Shown here piece by piece: positions 16,463 through 24,862 of a stretch of DNA of 64,000 nt. The stretch lies in NCBI GenBank assembly GCA_964588325.1, contig CAZPOR010000002.1:1-64000 (forward strand), in the 5' to 3' direction. Every line of letters begins with the position of its first letter. Position 1 is the stretch's first letter. This stretch comes from Thiovibrio sp964588325 (GTDB lineage: Bacteria; Desulfobacterota; Desulfobulbia; Desulfobulbales; Desulfurivibrionaceae). The position numbers were made by a program, and so were the translations under genes. Below the pieces are notes generated by a model that saw only the letters and a program-made list of their open reading frames with translations, was not told the origin of the DNA and did no database searches.

Positions 16463-17865
16463 CGGTCTTGCTCTCTCAGTGCGCTGTGGCGGATCGAATA
16501 GACGAAATAGATCACTACTCCGATTGCCAGCCAGACTGCGAAACGCATCCAGGTAACCCAGGGTAAAAATGCCATGAGCGCCGCGCAGGAGAAAGCGCCG
16601 AGCAGCGGGAAGACCGGGTTGAGCGGGTTCTTGAAGGGGCGGTGCAGGTGCGGCTGCTTGATGCGCAAAACGACCACCCCCAGGCAGACCAGAACAAAGG
16701 CGGCCAGGGTGCCGATGTTCACCAGTTCGGCCAGCTCGCCCAAGGGGATGAACCCGGCGACCAGGGAGATGATCAAGCCGCAGAGTCCGATGACCCGCAC
16801 CGGGGTTTTGGTTTTTGGGTGCACCTGGGCGAAAAACGGCGGCAGCAGACCGTCGCGGGACATGGCGAAGAAGACCCTGGTCAGCCCGTAATAGAGGACG
16901 AGCATCACCGTGGTCAATCCGGCGATGACCCCGGTGGCGACCAGGGCCGAGGCCCAGTTGATCCCCAGCAGGTGGAGGGAGTGGGCCACGGGCGACGGCA
17001 CGTTGAGCTGGGTGTAGGGGACCACGCCGGTGAGCAATCCGGCGACCGCGATATAGATGACGGTGCAGAAAACCAGGGAGAAGATGATGCCGAACGGCAC
17101 GTCGCGCTGCGGGTTTTTTGCCTCTTCCGCGGCGGTGGAGACCGCATCGAAGCCCACATAGGCAAAAAAGACCATGGCTGCGCCGGCCAGCACCCCGACG
17201 GGTTTGCCCTCGGGGCTCTCGCCGCTCCAGCCGAAGGGCATGAAAGGGCTCCAGTTCTCCGGGTTGACGTGGAAAACGGCCACCCCGATGAACACCGCAA
17301 TGGTCAGCAGCTTGACAAAAACCATCACCATATTGGTGCGGGCGCTCTCCCGCATGCCCAGCATGAGCAGGACCATGAGGATCAGAACGATGCCCGCGGC
17401 CGGCAGGTTGATGATGCCGCCCAGGGAGGGCGCCTTGGTCAGGACGTCCGGCAGGGAGAACCCCACGGCGATGAGGGCGTTGTTGAAGTACCCGGCCCAG
17501 CCGTTGGCCACGGCGGCGGTGGCCACTCCGTATTCAAGGATCAAATCCCAGCCGATGATCCAGGCGATCAGCTCGCCGAAGGCAGCGTAACTGTACCCGT
17601 AGGCGCTGCCGCAGCCCCCCACGGCGGAGGCGAGTTCGGCATAGGCCAGGGCCGCGAAGGCGCAGGCGACTCCGGCGATGACAAAGGAGAGGATTACCGC
17701 TGGCCCGGCCTGAGTGGCGGCGGCGATGCCGGTGAGCACGAAGATCCCGGTGCCGATGATCGCTCCGATTCCCAGCAGGGTGAGATCAAAGGCGGTGAGG
17801 CATTTGTGGAGGCCGGTATGGTCGAAATCGTCCGGGGTCGTGGTCTTGGTGCGGAAAATTTTCAT
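16459..17865 (-). CDS. APC family amino acid permease (cationic amino acid transporter-like)
   Basis: The 468-residue protein has twelve predicted membrane helices. The substrate-binding start of helix 1 reads LLGIGAIIGTGIFVLTG and helix 3 has SAYGYSYAAFGELIAWIIGWDLILEYG, both typical of the cationic amino acid transporter (CAT)/YfnA branch of the APC superfamily. The first 25 residues (FRTK...DHTGLHKCLTAFDL) match the conserved cytoplasmic start of these proteins. It probably imports an amino acid by H+ symport or exchange; which one is unknown. It overlaps the M48 gene by four bases. Confidence 0.92.
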   Translation of the reverse strand: MKIFRTKTTTPDDFDHTGLHKCLTAFDLTLLGIGAIIGTGIFVLTGIAAATQAGPAVILSFVIAGVACAFAALAYAELASAVGGCGSAYGYSYAAFGELIAWIIGWDLILEYGVATAAVANGWAGYFNNALIAVGFSLPDVLTKAPSLGGIINLPAAGIVLILMVLLMLGMRESARTNMVMVFVKLLTIAVFIGVAVFHVNPENWSPFMPFGWSGESPEGKPVGVLAGAAMVFFAYVGFDAVSTAAEEAKNPQRDVPFGIIFSLVFCTVIYIAVAGLLTGVVPYTQLNVPSPVAHSLHLLGINWASALVATGVIAGLTTVMLVLYYGLTRVFFAMSRDGLLPPFFAQVHPKTKTPVRVIGLCGLIISLVAGFIPLGELAELVNIGTLAAFVLVCLGVVVLRIKQPHLHRPFKNPLNPVFPLLGAFSCAALMAFLPWVTWMRFAVWLAIGVVIYFVYSIRHSALREQDR

Positions 17866-17932
17866 GGTTTTGCCTGGATGCGCGGAGTGATAAAGACGGG
17901 CCTCGAGTCGCAGGGTTTACGCGGCAGAGAGC

Positions 17933-18370
17933 TCACCAGCCCCAGAGCGTATCGCGCTGAATCCAGCCGATGAGGCCGGATTCGTGCTTGATCTGGACCC
18001 AGCCCTTTTGATGTTTGAGAGTCCGCAACACCACGCCGCGTTTGGCATTGCCCACAACGCGCTGGTGTGTTCCGGGGCCGGTCCGGATGACGGTCTTTTC
18101 TGTTTTGACAATCAAATGGGGGGTTTTGCTTACCAGCGTTTTACTGATCCAGCCTGTGTCCGATTCATAGTCGGTCACCTTGAGCCATGTGCCCTTGCGG
18201 TCCAGCACCTTCAGGGGATACCCCGTGCCCAGTTCAAACTTGATCGGATGGTTCACCCCCGGCCCGGAACGTATCCGTGCCTTGGTCGTACTGATGCTCA
18301 CCATTTCCGCGTGGGCCAGCGAAGTGAAAAACAATAGGAAAACGATTCCGAAACAGAGTCGCCGGATCAT
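17933..18370 (-). CDS. Secreted protein with two bacterial SH3 domains
   Basis: The 145-residue protein has a cleavable signal peptide (MIRRLCFGIVFLLFFTSLAHA) followed by two SH3b repeats (about 24-80 and 85-143). Each carries the RxGPGxxxxxxxxxxxG pattern (ARIRSGPGVNHPIKFEL and VIRTGPGTHQRVVGNA) and a closing GW-I motif. SH3b domains bind peptidoglycan or peptides, so it is likely a periplasmic cell-wall-binding protein. AAGGAGG stands just before the start on the transcript. No partner is evident; a 25-base gap separates it from the polyferredoxin gene upstream. Confidence 0.88.
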   Translation of the reverse strand: MIRRLCFGIVFLLFFTSLAHAEMVSISTTKARIRSGPGVNHPIKFELGTGYPLKVLDRKGTWLKVTDYESDTGWISKTLVSKTPHLIVKTEKTVIRTGPGTHQRVVGNAKRGVVLRTLKHQKGWVQIKHESGLIGWIQRDTLWGW

Positions 18371-18395
18371 ACAAACCTCCTTGCGCTATGGGGTG

Positions 18396-19289
18396 TTACG
18401 GTTTACTGGCAGGGGACAGCCCCCTGTCCGGCACGGCCAGGGGAATACCGCCTATTTCCAGGGAGATGGCGTCGAACTGGCAGGCCTTGTTCATGCAGGC
18501 CAGGCAGGTGATGCACTCGGGGTCGTTGGGGGATTCGTTGAATTTGACCCCCATGGGGCAGACATGATGGCAGGCTTTGCAATTGGTGCATTTGGCCTCA
18601 TCGAGGTGCAGCTTGATCAGGCGGACCTTGCTGAAAAGCGCGTAAAAAGCGCCCAGGGGGCAGGCGGTTCGGCAAAAGGGCCGGCTGGAAAAGATGGCCC
18701 AGGTCAGAAAAAGCAGCATGATCACGAACTTGTTGAGAAAAAGCAGGCCGATGGTGCTGCGCAGATTAGGCTGGAGCAGGAGCATGGGGATGCCTGCTTC
18801 CAGGGTGCCGGCCGGGCAGACGAACTTGCAGAACCAGGGGCTGCCGGTACCGAACTCGTCAACAAGCACCAGCGGCAGCACCACGACAAAGAGGAGCAGG
18901 AAGACGTATTTGCCGTGGGAGAGCATGCGCGGGATCCTGAATTTCCGGGAGGGGATCTTGTGCAGCAGTTCCTGGATAAAGCCAAAGGGACAGGCCCAGC
19001 CGCAGATCATCCTGCCGAACAGCCCGCCGAGTACGCCGATGGAACCGAAGACCGAAAAGCCGAAATAGTACTGGCCGTTTTCCAGGGCGAAGCGCAGCCC
19101 GCCCAACAGTTGCTGGATCGAGCCCATGGGGCAGTAGGTGGTGGCCGCCGGGCAGGAGTAGCAGTTCAGGCCTGGCGCGCAGATGACCTTGAGCGGCCCC
19201 TGGTAGAGGGTTTTGGTGAAGGGGAAGGACCAGGAGCCGTTGGTGAAAATTGCGACGATCACCTGAATCCATTTGCGGGCGGCTTCCAT
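18396..19289 (-). CDS. Membrane polyferredoxin, NapH/YccM-like 4Fe-4S protein
   Basis: The 297-residue protein has four to five membrane helices. Two cytoplasmic CxxxCP pairs follow helices (CGWACPFGFIQE and CRTACPLGAFYALFS), the FPO/NapH signature. The C terminus has two 4Fe-4S ferredoxin motifs (CTNCKACHHVCPMG near 245 and CITCLACMNKACQFDAI near 268). Extra cysteines occur near 37-53 (CAPGLNCYSCPAATTYC). Such proteins move electrons between the quinone pool and a partner, or assist metal/cofactor insertion. It starts one base after the CXXC mini-gene, so the two are in one operon with the thiamine-binding protein. The conserved trio suggests a function different from NapH proper. Confidence 0.88.
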   Translation of the reverse strand: MEAARKWIQVIVAIFTNGSWSFPFTKTLYQGPLKVICAPGLNCYSCPAATTYCPMGSIQQLLGGLRFALENGQYYFGFSVFGSIGVLGGLFGRMICGWACPFGFIQELLHKIPSRKFRIPRMLSHGKYVFLLLFVVVLPLVLVDEFGTGSPWFCKFVCPAGTLEAGIPMLLLQPNLRSTIGLLFLNKFVIMLLFLTWAIFSSRPFCRTACPLGAFYALFSKVRLIKLHLDEAKCTNCKACHHVCPMGVKFNESPNDPECITCLACMNKACQFDAISLEIGGIPLAVPDRGLSPASKP

Positions 19290-19290
19290 C

Positions 19291-19461
19291 TCAGCCTATC
19301 CCTATGCAGCTCAGGCAGACCTGGAGGGCCTGTTCCAGGACCCGGGCCGGTTCTCCGGTGGCGACGCCGATCAGCCAGAGGAGGAGAAAGGCGGTGATCA
19401 CCACGAAGGGCGCTGTGCGGAGGGTTCTTTTTGTGCGGGGTTCGCGGGTGGTTCGGCTCAT
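19291..19461 (-). CDS. CD1871A-family CXXC mini-protein
   Basis: This 56-residue gene is easily missed. It translates from the ATG at 19461 to a basic N terminus, one membrane helix (APFVVITAFLLLWLIGVATG) and a C-terminal CLSC motif four residues before the end. That is the layout of the small CD1871A-type CXXC membrane proteins, which typically precede a 4Fe-4S membrane protein. It ends one base before the polyferredoxin start and begins 24 bases after the MTH1187 gene. The role is unknown; the thiol pair could donate or bind a metal or sulfur species for the polyferredoxin. Confidence 0.8.
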   Translation of the reverse strand: MSRTTREPRTKRTLRTAPFVVITAFLLLWLIGVATGEPARVLEQALQVCLSCIGIG

Positions 19462-19485
19462 GGTTGTTTCATCCGGGGATTATTT

Positions 19486-19785
19486 TCAGGCGAGGCGGGC
19501 CTGGACCGCGGCGGTTTTATCGCCCAGCGTCACATTTTTGTCGCGCCGTTCGTCGAGCACCAGTTGGGTTACTACCCGTTGCACCCCGCAGGCGAAAGGC
19601 AGTCCATGCAGGCGGGCGGCAAGGGCAAAAAGCGCCTGGGGCTCGCCCTCGATGATCGTCCCCATGTCGGTCAGCTCATGGGGCACGCCTTCCCTGCGCA
19701 ATACCTCCTGGATATCGGCCACATATTGCCCCACGCTTGGGGTTTGGGTGCCCAGGGGGATGATGTTCAACTGCATGATCGCCAT
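19486..19785 (-). CDS. MTH1187 family thiamine-binding protein
   Basis: The 99-residue protein has the full MTH1187/YkoF-type ferredoxin-like fold pattern (MQLNIIPLGTQTPSVGQYVADI at the start, then HELTDMGTIIEGEP near 37-50). Structures of this family bind the pyrimidine of thiamine. It leads a leftward operon with the CXXC mini-protein and the membrane polyferredoxin. The grouping suggests the protein acts with that redox complex rather than in thiamine synthesis, for which no gene or riboswitch is seen here. That last point is inference. Confidence 0.88.
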   Translation of the reverse strand: MAIMQLNIIPLGTQTPSVGQYVADIQEVLRREGVPHELTDMGTIIEGEPQALFALAARLHGLPFACGVQRVVTQLVLDERRDKNVTLGDKTAAVQARLA

Positions 19786-19905
19786 GGTTCATTCCGCGGC
19801 AAGGGTTGTATTTCGTAAAGCTGAAAAATAACGCAGAGCAGCATCCGGCGCAAAGTAAAAAGGGATTCCGCGCCGGGATAGAGCAAAAAAAATGGCGAAT
19901 GACCG

Positions 19906-20283
19906 TCATTCCGGGTCTTGGAAATTCTCGATTTGCGTGGAGAGCTCCTCGTCCAGCACGTCCGGGTCTTCGCTGTTGTAGTAGAGGATGTTTTTGAGAT
20001 GAAAAAAGCTGTCCAGGTCCATCTCGTAAAAGTGCAGGGCCAGCCCATCTTCTTCCACCCGCACGACCGTGCCCTTCATTTTCAGGGTCAGGTGGCTGGT
20101 TGAGCCCACCAGCCGCAAGGAAACCAGGCAGTTTTCGCCGACCGTGTGCCCGGTAACGCCGAGCACGAAGACTCCTTTGAGGCTCAGGTCCGCGGTTTCG
20201 CATTCCGCATGGCTTTGATCCGGAAAGTCCAGACCGATGATCACCTGAAACGGCACCCGAGTATTTTTGCGTTTGTTTTTCAT
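19906..20283 (-). CDS. PilZ domain protein
   Basis: The 125-residue protein is a single PilZ domain with the cyclic-di-GMP binding box split in the usual way: RKNTRVPF at the N terminus (residues 4-11, with the RxxxR-like spacing) and the second motif DLSLKGVFV near 32-40. A short acidic tail (EDPDVLDEELSTQIENFQDPE) follows. It would act as a c-di-GMP receptor controlling motility, secretion or a membrane enzyme. The unknown gene 20319-21356 lies just upstream in the same direction (35-base gap), so the two are likely co-expressed and may interact. Confidence 0.88.
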   Translation of the reverse strand: MKNKRKNTRVPFQVIIGLDFPDQSHAECETADLSLKGVFVLGVTGHTVGENCLVSLRLVGSTSHLTLKMKGTVVRVEEDGLALHFYEMDLDSFFHLKNILYYNSEDPDVLDEELSTQIENFQDPE

Positions 20284-20318
20284 GGTTGCATCCTCTTGTC
20301 CTGCGGTTTGGCCGCCTG

Positions 20319-21356
20319 TTACTCCGGCATGAAGAGAAACCCCTCCCGTTCGAGCAACTGACTGATGTTCAGCAGTTGCAATTCCCGGTCTTCGCCAAGT
20401 CGGGCCGGGCCGACAATGTCGCCGTTTTTTCCCCGCGTCAGGGAGAGCAGCGGGGTTGCTTGCGGTTCAATGGAGCGGCAGAGGATAACCCCGTGCCAGT
20501 TGCCGTTGCTCACCACCATCAGCATGGCGGCTTCTTCGTCGGGGATTTCCGCAAGGGTCATGCCCCTGGGGACCATGAGGGGGAGAATAAGCTTTTTCAG
20601 CTTGCTGTTTTTGTGCAGGGCAAGGGAGCCTTGCATCCGGACGGAGAGGCGGCCAAACCAGCCTCCCAGATCCTTCAGGGGAATCTGGCTGCTGTGGATG
20701 TATTTTTTTCTCTTTTTCGGGGAGAGGGGCGTGATGAGGGCGATGTGTTCCTCGGCAATGGCCAGGGACAGCCTGCCGACCGTGATGGGGCGGATCATGT
20801 CCCCGGGCTGGATCCGCAGGGGTTTTGGCTCCGCAACCTTGGGCGCGGACTTGCCGGGAGCCTTGCCCGCCGGGTTGTGTCCGGTTTTCCGCTGGGCAGG
20901 ATGTGGCCCGGCGTCCTCCAGGGAGATCGGCTCTTCCCAAGGCGCCAATCCGGCGGGCGATTCTGCCGGGGCGCCATCCGGTGCGGGCTCCCCGCTCTTT
21001 TCGGCGGCCACCTTCTCCTTGAGCTTGGAAAACTTGCCATACACCCGCTTGAACACCTCGGCATCCCTGTCCGGATCGAATTTGGCGTCCTCATACATGT
21101 TGACCACATGGGCCATGGTTTCCTTGAGGAAGTCGATAAACTCAGGGGGAATCCGGCCTTGCCGCTTCTGGGCGTAAAGCAAAACGCTGTCCGCCATGGT
21201 CAGGATGGCCAGGGCGTTTTTCCGGGTATTGAAACGGTTTTTCAGGCAGGTAAAGGCCGCCTGCAGGGGTTCTATTTTTTTGGGGGACAGGCTCCAGTCC
21301 TGGGAGAGGATCTCTGTTTTCAGTTTCTGGATGGATTCGTCGAGGGAAAGAATCAC
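20319..21356 (-). CDS. Hypothetical protein, co-directional with PilZ gene
   Basis: The 345-residue protein has no signal peptide or membrane segment. Residues 1-115 look all-helical, ending in a charged coiled-coil-like stretch (KRVYGKFSKLKEKVAAEK). A Pro/Ala/Lys-rich linker of about 60 residues (about 118-180) follows. The C-terminal 165 residues look like a compact beta-rich domain (DMIRPITVGRLSLAIAEEHIALI...). That part faintly recalls a CheW-like fold, but no diagnostic residue supports it and I do not claim it. Partnership with the adjacent PilZ protein is an inference from proximity only. Confidence 0.6.
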   Translation of the reverse strand: MILSLDESIQKLKTEILSQDWSLSPKKIEPLQAAFTCLKNRFNTRKNALAILTMADSVLLYAQKRQGRIPPEFIDFLKETMAHVVNMYEDAKFDPDRDAEVFKRVYGKFSKLKEKVAAEKSGEPAPDGAPAESPAGLAPWEEPISLEDAGPHPAQRKTGHNPAGKAPGKSAPKVAEPKPLRIQPGDMIRPITVGRLSLAIAEEHIALITPLSPKKRKKYIHSSQIPLKDLGGWFGRLSVRMQGSLALHKNSKLKKLILPLMVPRGMTLAEIPDEEAAMLMVVSNGNWHGVILCRSIEPQATPLLSLTRGKNGDIVGPARLGEDRELQLLNISQLLEREGFLFMPE

Positions 21357-21501
21357 CGGTAATGCTCCACGCCATGTGCTTTATACAAGGAGAGAGAAGG
21401 GACTGCGCGGATTTGCGCGCGCCGGTCTTTTCTCGTGTTATTGCATCCATTCCTGTCAGGGGCGGGATGATCTTTTCAGGTCAAGCTGGGGTAATGCCCT
21501 A

Positions 21502-21530
21502 TTGTGACTGGAAATTTTCTAGGGTACTAT
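21502..21530 (+). promoter_or_regulatory. Sigma-70-like promoter of prepilin peptidase gene
   Basis: TTGTGA (21502-21507) and TACTAT (21525-21530) are separated by 17 bases. The predicted transcription start is near 21537, giving a leader of about 74 bases before the ATG at 21611. The region 21357-21610 otherwise shows no gene. Confidence 0.5.
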
Positions 21531-21610
21531 AGCAGAAATTTTCGTGGTTTGGCAACAGGCAGTTACGGGGCGGCTTCCTCCCAGGCCGTTGACGCAAGGA
21601 AACACGACGC

Positions 21611-22393
21611 ATGGCTGAGCATACGCTTTCTTTTTTTGTCGCCCTGTTCGGGGCCCTGGTCGGCAGCTTTCTCAACGTGGTCATTGTGCGGCTGCCCGAG
21701 GAAGGGGGTTCCGTGGTTTTTCCTCCCTCCCATTGCCCGGCCTGCAAAAAGTCCATCGCCTGGTACGACAATATCCCCCTGTTGAGTTTTCTGCTGCTGC
21801 GCGGCAGATGCAGGCGGTGCGGGGTGCGGATCTCCTGGCGCTACCCCTTGGTGGAGGGAGTCACGGCGTTCATGGCCTTGGCGCTGTATCTCCATTTTGG
21901 CCCCACCATTCTTTTCTCCATCTATTTTCTTTTTTGCGCCGCCCTGATTGCGGTCATTTTCATCGATCTTCAGCACCAGATCATTCCCGACGTGATCAGC
22001 CTGCCCGGCATCGTTCTCGGGTTTGGCCTCTCTTTTGTCAATCCGTTCGTCGCCTGGCAGGACGCCGGATTGGGGATTCTCTTCGGCGGCGGGAGCTTTT
22101 ATCTGGTCGCCCTGGTTTATTACCTGCTCACCAGGCGGGAAGGCATGGGCGGCGGCGACATCAAGCTGCTGGCCATGATCGGCGCATTTCTCGGCTGGCA
22201 ATCACTGCCCTTTGTGATCTTCGGCAGTTCGTTGCTGGGCACGGTGGCAGGCGTCGGAGCCATGATCAAACAGCGCAAGGGCGGCAAGACCGTGATCCCC
22301 TACGGGCCATTCCTGGCCGTCGCGGCCCTGTTCTATCTTTTTTTCCGGCAGGAGATCCTTCTGCTGTTTGTCCGGTTTGTGCTCCATCGTTGA
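21611..22393 (+). CDS. pilD: Prepilin peptidase / N-methyltransferase (A24 family)
   Basis: The 260-residue membrane enzyme cleaves and N-methylates type IV prepilins and pseudopilins. The cytoplasmic zinc tetracysteine is present (CPAC near 43, CRRC near 70). The aspartate protease dyad is there too: D in FIDLQHQIIPD near 119 and the GxGD motif as MGGGDIKLLAMIGAFLGW near 185. Eight hydrophobic segments fit the family and the length is normal (about 250-290). No pilin gene lies in the window. The gene stands alone between a divergent unknown gene and the nrf operon, with its own promoter. Confidence 0.95.
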   Translation: MAEHTLSFFVALFGALVGSFLNVVIVRLPEEGGSVVFPPSHCPACKKSIAWYDNIPLLSFLLLRGRCRRCGVRISWRYPLVEGVTAFMALALYLHFGPTILFSIYFLFCAALIAVIFIDLQHQIIPDVISLPGIVLGFGLSFVNPFVAWQDAGLGILFGGGSFYLVALVYYLLTRREGMGGGDIKLLAMIGAFLGWQSLPFVIFGSSLLGTVAGVGAMIKQRKGGKTVIPYGPFLAVAALFYLFFRQEILLLFVRFVLHR

Positions 22394-22474
22394 CCCCGGC
22401 CGTCCCCCGCTGCCCCTGTCTTTGGCCCCCGCCCGCGTTTGCCTGAGTTTCCCCTCCTCCTTCGCTGCCCCTTT

Positions 22475-22530
22475 CTTTACCGAATATTTACCGTCATTAA
22501 CACCACCTTTACGGGCATTGGTTGTATCAT
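22475..22530 (+). promoter_or_regulatory. Repeat-type activator site and promoter of nrfHA
   Basis: TTTACCG occurs at 22476-22482 and 22487-22493 (11-bp period), followed by a CATTAACA block and TTTACGG at 22508-22514. A -10-like TATCAT is at 22525-22530, with no -35 box. The same parts, at identical spacing, precede the nap operon at 24863-24918. Eleven-base direct repeats next to a weak promoter are typical of OmpR-type response regulators; the regulator is unknown. Nothing else is seen in 22394-22677. Confidence 0.7.
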
Positions 22531-22677
22531 TTGCCGATGAACGCGAGGGGAGACGGGACGCAGTAAAACTACCCCCGTCTGTCAATGCCGTTGCAGGATC
22601 AAGAGCCGTTGTAATGCGTTCCAGCGTTGCCCCGCTGGGATCGAGCGACAATTTCAAGTCAACAACAAGGAGGATGC

Positions 22678-23133
22678 ATGCAACTTCTGAAACCCAGAAA
22701 ACACGTCGGGGCGCTTTTTGCGGCAGGCCTGGGCGGATTGGCGATTCTGGTCTTCCTGATGGTCGGCCCGCCACGCCTTCTGGCCAAATCGGAATCCCCG
22801 GCATTTTGCGCCGGATGCCATGTGATGGAGGAACAGCACACCGCGTGGAGCCATGCCGGCGCCCACCGGAGGATTCTCTGCGTGGACTGCCATCTGCCCA
22901 ACGGCGGACCCATTGGACACTACTTCTGGAAGTCCATCGACGGAATGAAGGATGTCCTGTTCTTTCACTCGGGCCAGGTTCCCGAAAGAATCGTCCTGAG
23001 CGGCCACGGCAGCAAGGTAGTGCAGGCAAACTGTCTCCGCTGCCATGAAGAAACCGTATCTCGCATGGACACCACCCGGAAGTGCTGGAACTGTCACCGC
23101 CAACTACAACACCGATTGACCGGAACCATTTAA
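22678..23133 (+). CDS. nrfH: Cytochrome c nitrite reductase small subunit NrfH
   Basis: The 151-residue tetraheme quinol dehydrogenase of the NapC/NirT family has one N-terminal membrane anchor (about 12-33). Four heme sites follow: CAGCH, CVDCH, CLRCH and CWNCH. It takes electrons from menaquinol and passes them to NrfA in the periplasm. The early CxxCH-VM stretch (CAGCHVMEEQHTAW) is the usual first-heme environment of NrfH. The start at 22678 is preceded by AAGGAGG four bases upstream; an in-frame upstream extension lacks such a site. nrfA follows after 24 bases in the normal nrfHA order. Confidence 0.95.
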   Translation: MQLLKPRKHVGALFAAGLGGLAILVFLMVGPPRLLAKSESPAFCAGCHVMEEQHTAWSHAGAHRRILCVDCHLPNGGPIGHYFWKSIDGMKDVLFFHSGQVPERIVLSGHGSKVVQANCLRCHEETVSRMDTTRKCWNCHRQLQHRLTGTI

Positions 23134-23157
23134 TCGATCAAGGGAGGAGAAGAACCA

Positions 23158-24618
23158 ATGAAGAAGACCACAAAAAAGAGGATGAAACAAAGCGCGCTGT
23201 TGGCATTGATGGCGACCCTGGCGCTTGGCGCGGGATGCGCCCCGGAAAAAGCAACCCCGGTGAAAACCGTGCAGATTGCCGACGGCGTGATTGATCCGGC
23301 CCAGTGGGGCAAGGCCTGGCCGGTGGAATACGATATGTGGAAAAAAACCGGCGAGCCGACGCCTGTAGGGAAAAGCAAGTATAAAAAAGGCAATGACGGC
23401 GGCGTGACCTATGACAAGCTTTCCGAATTCCCCTTCCTGGCCCTGCTCTTTAACGGCTGGGGCTTTGGCGTTGAGTACAACGAACCCCGGGGCCATCTCT
23501 ACATGCGCAAGGATCAATCCCTGGTGGATCCTTCCCGGGTCAAGGCCGGCGGCGCCTGCTTGACCTGCAAAACCCCGTATGCTGTTCAACTCGAACAGAA
23601 AATGGGCAAGGATTATTATGCCAAGCCCTACGATACGGTGCTGGCCGAGATTCCCAAGGAGCATCAGGACCTCGGCGTGGCCTGTATCGATTGCCATGAC
23701 AACAAGGACCTGTCGCTCAAGATCTCCCGCGGCTTCACCCTGAGCAAGGCATTGAAAGTCATGGGCGTGGATGAGGCCAAGCTGACCCATCAGGACAAAC
23801 GGACCCTGGTCTGCGCCCAGTGCCATGTGACCTACTCCATCCCTAAGGACGCAGACATGAAATCCGTGGATGTTTTCTTCCCCTGGGAAGGAAGCAAGTG
23901 GGGGCAGATGCCCGTGGAAAACATCATCAAGAAGATTCGCAGCGACGCGTCCTACGGAGAATGGAAACAGAGCGTCACCGGCTTCAAGATGGCGTTTATC
24001 CGCCATCCCGAGTTTGAGATGTACTCCAACAACAGTGTCCACTGGCAAGCCGGCGTTTCCTGCGCAGACTGTCATATGCCGTACACCAAGGTGGGCAGCC
24101 AGAAGGCTTCGGATCACCGGGTCATGAGCCCGCTGAAGAATGACATGAAGGCGTGTCAGCAATGCCACACCGAGACCCCTGAATGGCTGAAGGAGCAGGT
24201 CTTCGCCATTCAGGACCGGGCCGTCTCCATCTTTATCCGTTCCGGGTATGCCACGGCCACGGTGGCCAAACTCTTTGAGATGGCCCACAAGGCCCAGGCC
24301 GAGGGCAAGGAGATCAACAAGGATCTGTACGCCCAGGCCAAGGATCACTACGAAGAGGCATTTTACCGGGTGATTTACTTCGGGGCGGAAAACTCCGTTG
24401 GATTCCATAACCCCACCGAGGCCATGCGGATTTTGGGCGATGCCGCTCTCCGCGCCGGACAAGCGGAAGCGCTGCTCCGGCAAGGCTTGACTGGCGCGGG
24501 TGTCGCCGTTCCAGCCAAGATCGATCTGGAGCTGCCCAAATATCTGAACAATCGGGGCGAGCGGAAGCTCATGTTCAATCCGGAACAGGAGTTTAAAGAC
24601 CCCTTCGCCGCAAAATAA
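23158..24618 (+). CDS. nrfA: Ammonia-forming cytochrome c nitrite reductase NrfA
   Basis: The 486-residue pentaheme enzyme reduces nitrite to ammonium with six electrons in the periplasm. Its catalytic heme has the diagnostic Lys ligand motif CLTCK (near 139). Four other sites are conventional: CIDCH, CAQCH, CADCH and CQQCH. A lipoprotein signal with lipobox LGAGC (Cys about 26) suggests membrane tethering, as in Desulfovibrio NrfA. Calcium/active-site residues near YAKPYDT and KMAFIRHPEFEMY are in place. GGAGGAG lies before the start. The operon is nrfHA only, and a terminator follows at 24681. Confidence 0.97.
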   Translation: MKKTTKKRMKQSALLALMATLALGAGCAPEKATPVKTVQIADGVIDPAQWGKAWPVEYDMWKKTGEPTPVGKSKYKKGNDGGVTYDKLSEFPFLALLFNGWGFGVEYNEPRGHLYMRKDQSLVDPSRVKAGGACLTCKTPYAVQLEQKMGKDYYAKPYDTVLAEIPKEHQDLGVACIDCHDNKDLSLKISRGFTLSKALKVMGVDEAKLTHQDKRTLVCAQCHVTYSIPKDADMKSVDVFFPWEGSKWGQMPVENIIKKIRSDASYGEWKQSVTGFKMAFIRHPEFEMYSNNSVHWQAGVSCADCHMPYTKVGSQKASDHRVMSPLKNDMKACQQCHTETPEWLKEQVFAIQDRAVSIFIRSGYATATVAKLFEMAHKAQAEGKEINKDLYAQAKDHYEEAFYRVIYFGAENSVGFHNPTEAMRILGDAALRAGQAEALLRQGLTGAGVAVPAKIDLELPKYLNNRGERKLMFNPEQEFKDPFAAK

Positions 24619-24680
24619 GCGCACCCTGCTCCCGGCGCGGGATTTTCTCGTGCCGGGAATGTTCCCATCCGTATCGGTTT

Positions 24681-24719
24681 AAAGCCCCCGCCTTCCTTTG
24701 GGAATCGGGGGCTTTTTTT
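24681..24719 (+). terminator. Rho-independent terminator after nrfHA
   Basis: AAAGCCCCCG at 24681-24690 pairs with CGGGGGCTTT and is followed by a T-run ending at 24719. A second, weaker hairpin (CCCGGC.../...GCCGGG) lies at 24630-24656. Together they separate the nrf transcript from the nap promoter. Confidence 0.88.
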
Positions 24720-24862
24720 GTGGCGGGTGCGTGCCCGGCGCGGGGGGTGCGTGCATCGCTTGTCCGCAAACGCAGAAAGGCTTCCGTGTATCCCCGGCCC
24801 TCTGCCAGTTTCCCTTTCTCCTGCGTTCCAAGGCCAGGCAATTTGCTTTGCAACCGGACCAT

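Noticed and set aside
16642..17973. Long open frame opposite the APC permease
   Set aside because: It is a high-GC antisense frame over a conserved transporter, with a biased composition and no domain.
22517..22536. Sigma-54 promoter before nrfH (TTGG...TTGC)
   Set aside because: The GG to GC spacing is one base too long and the parallel nap module lacks the match.
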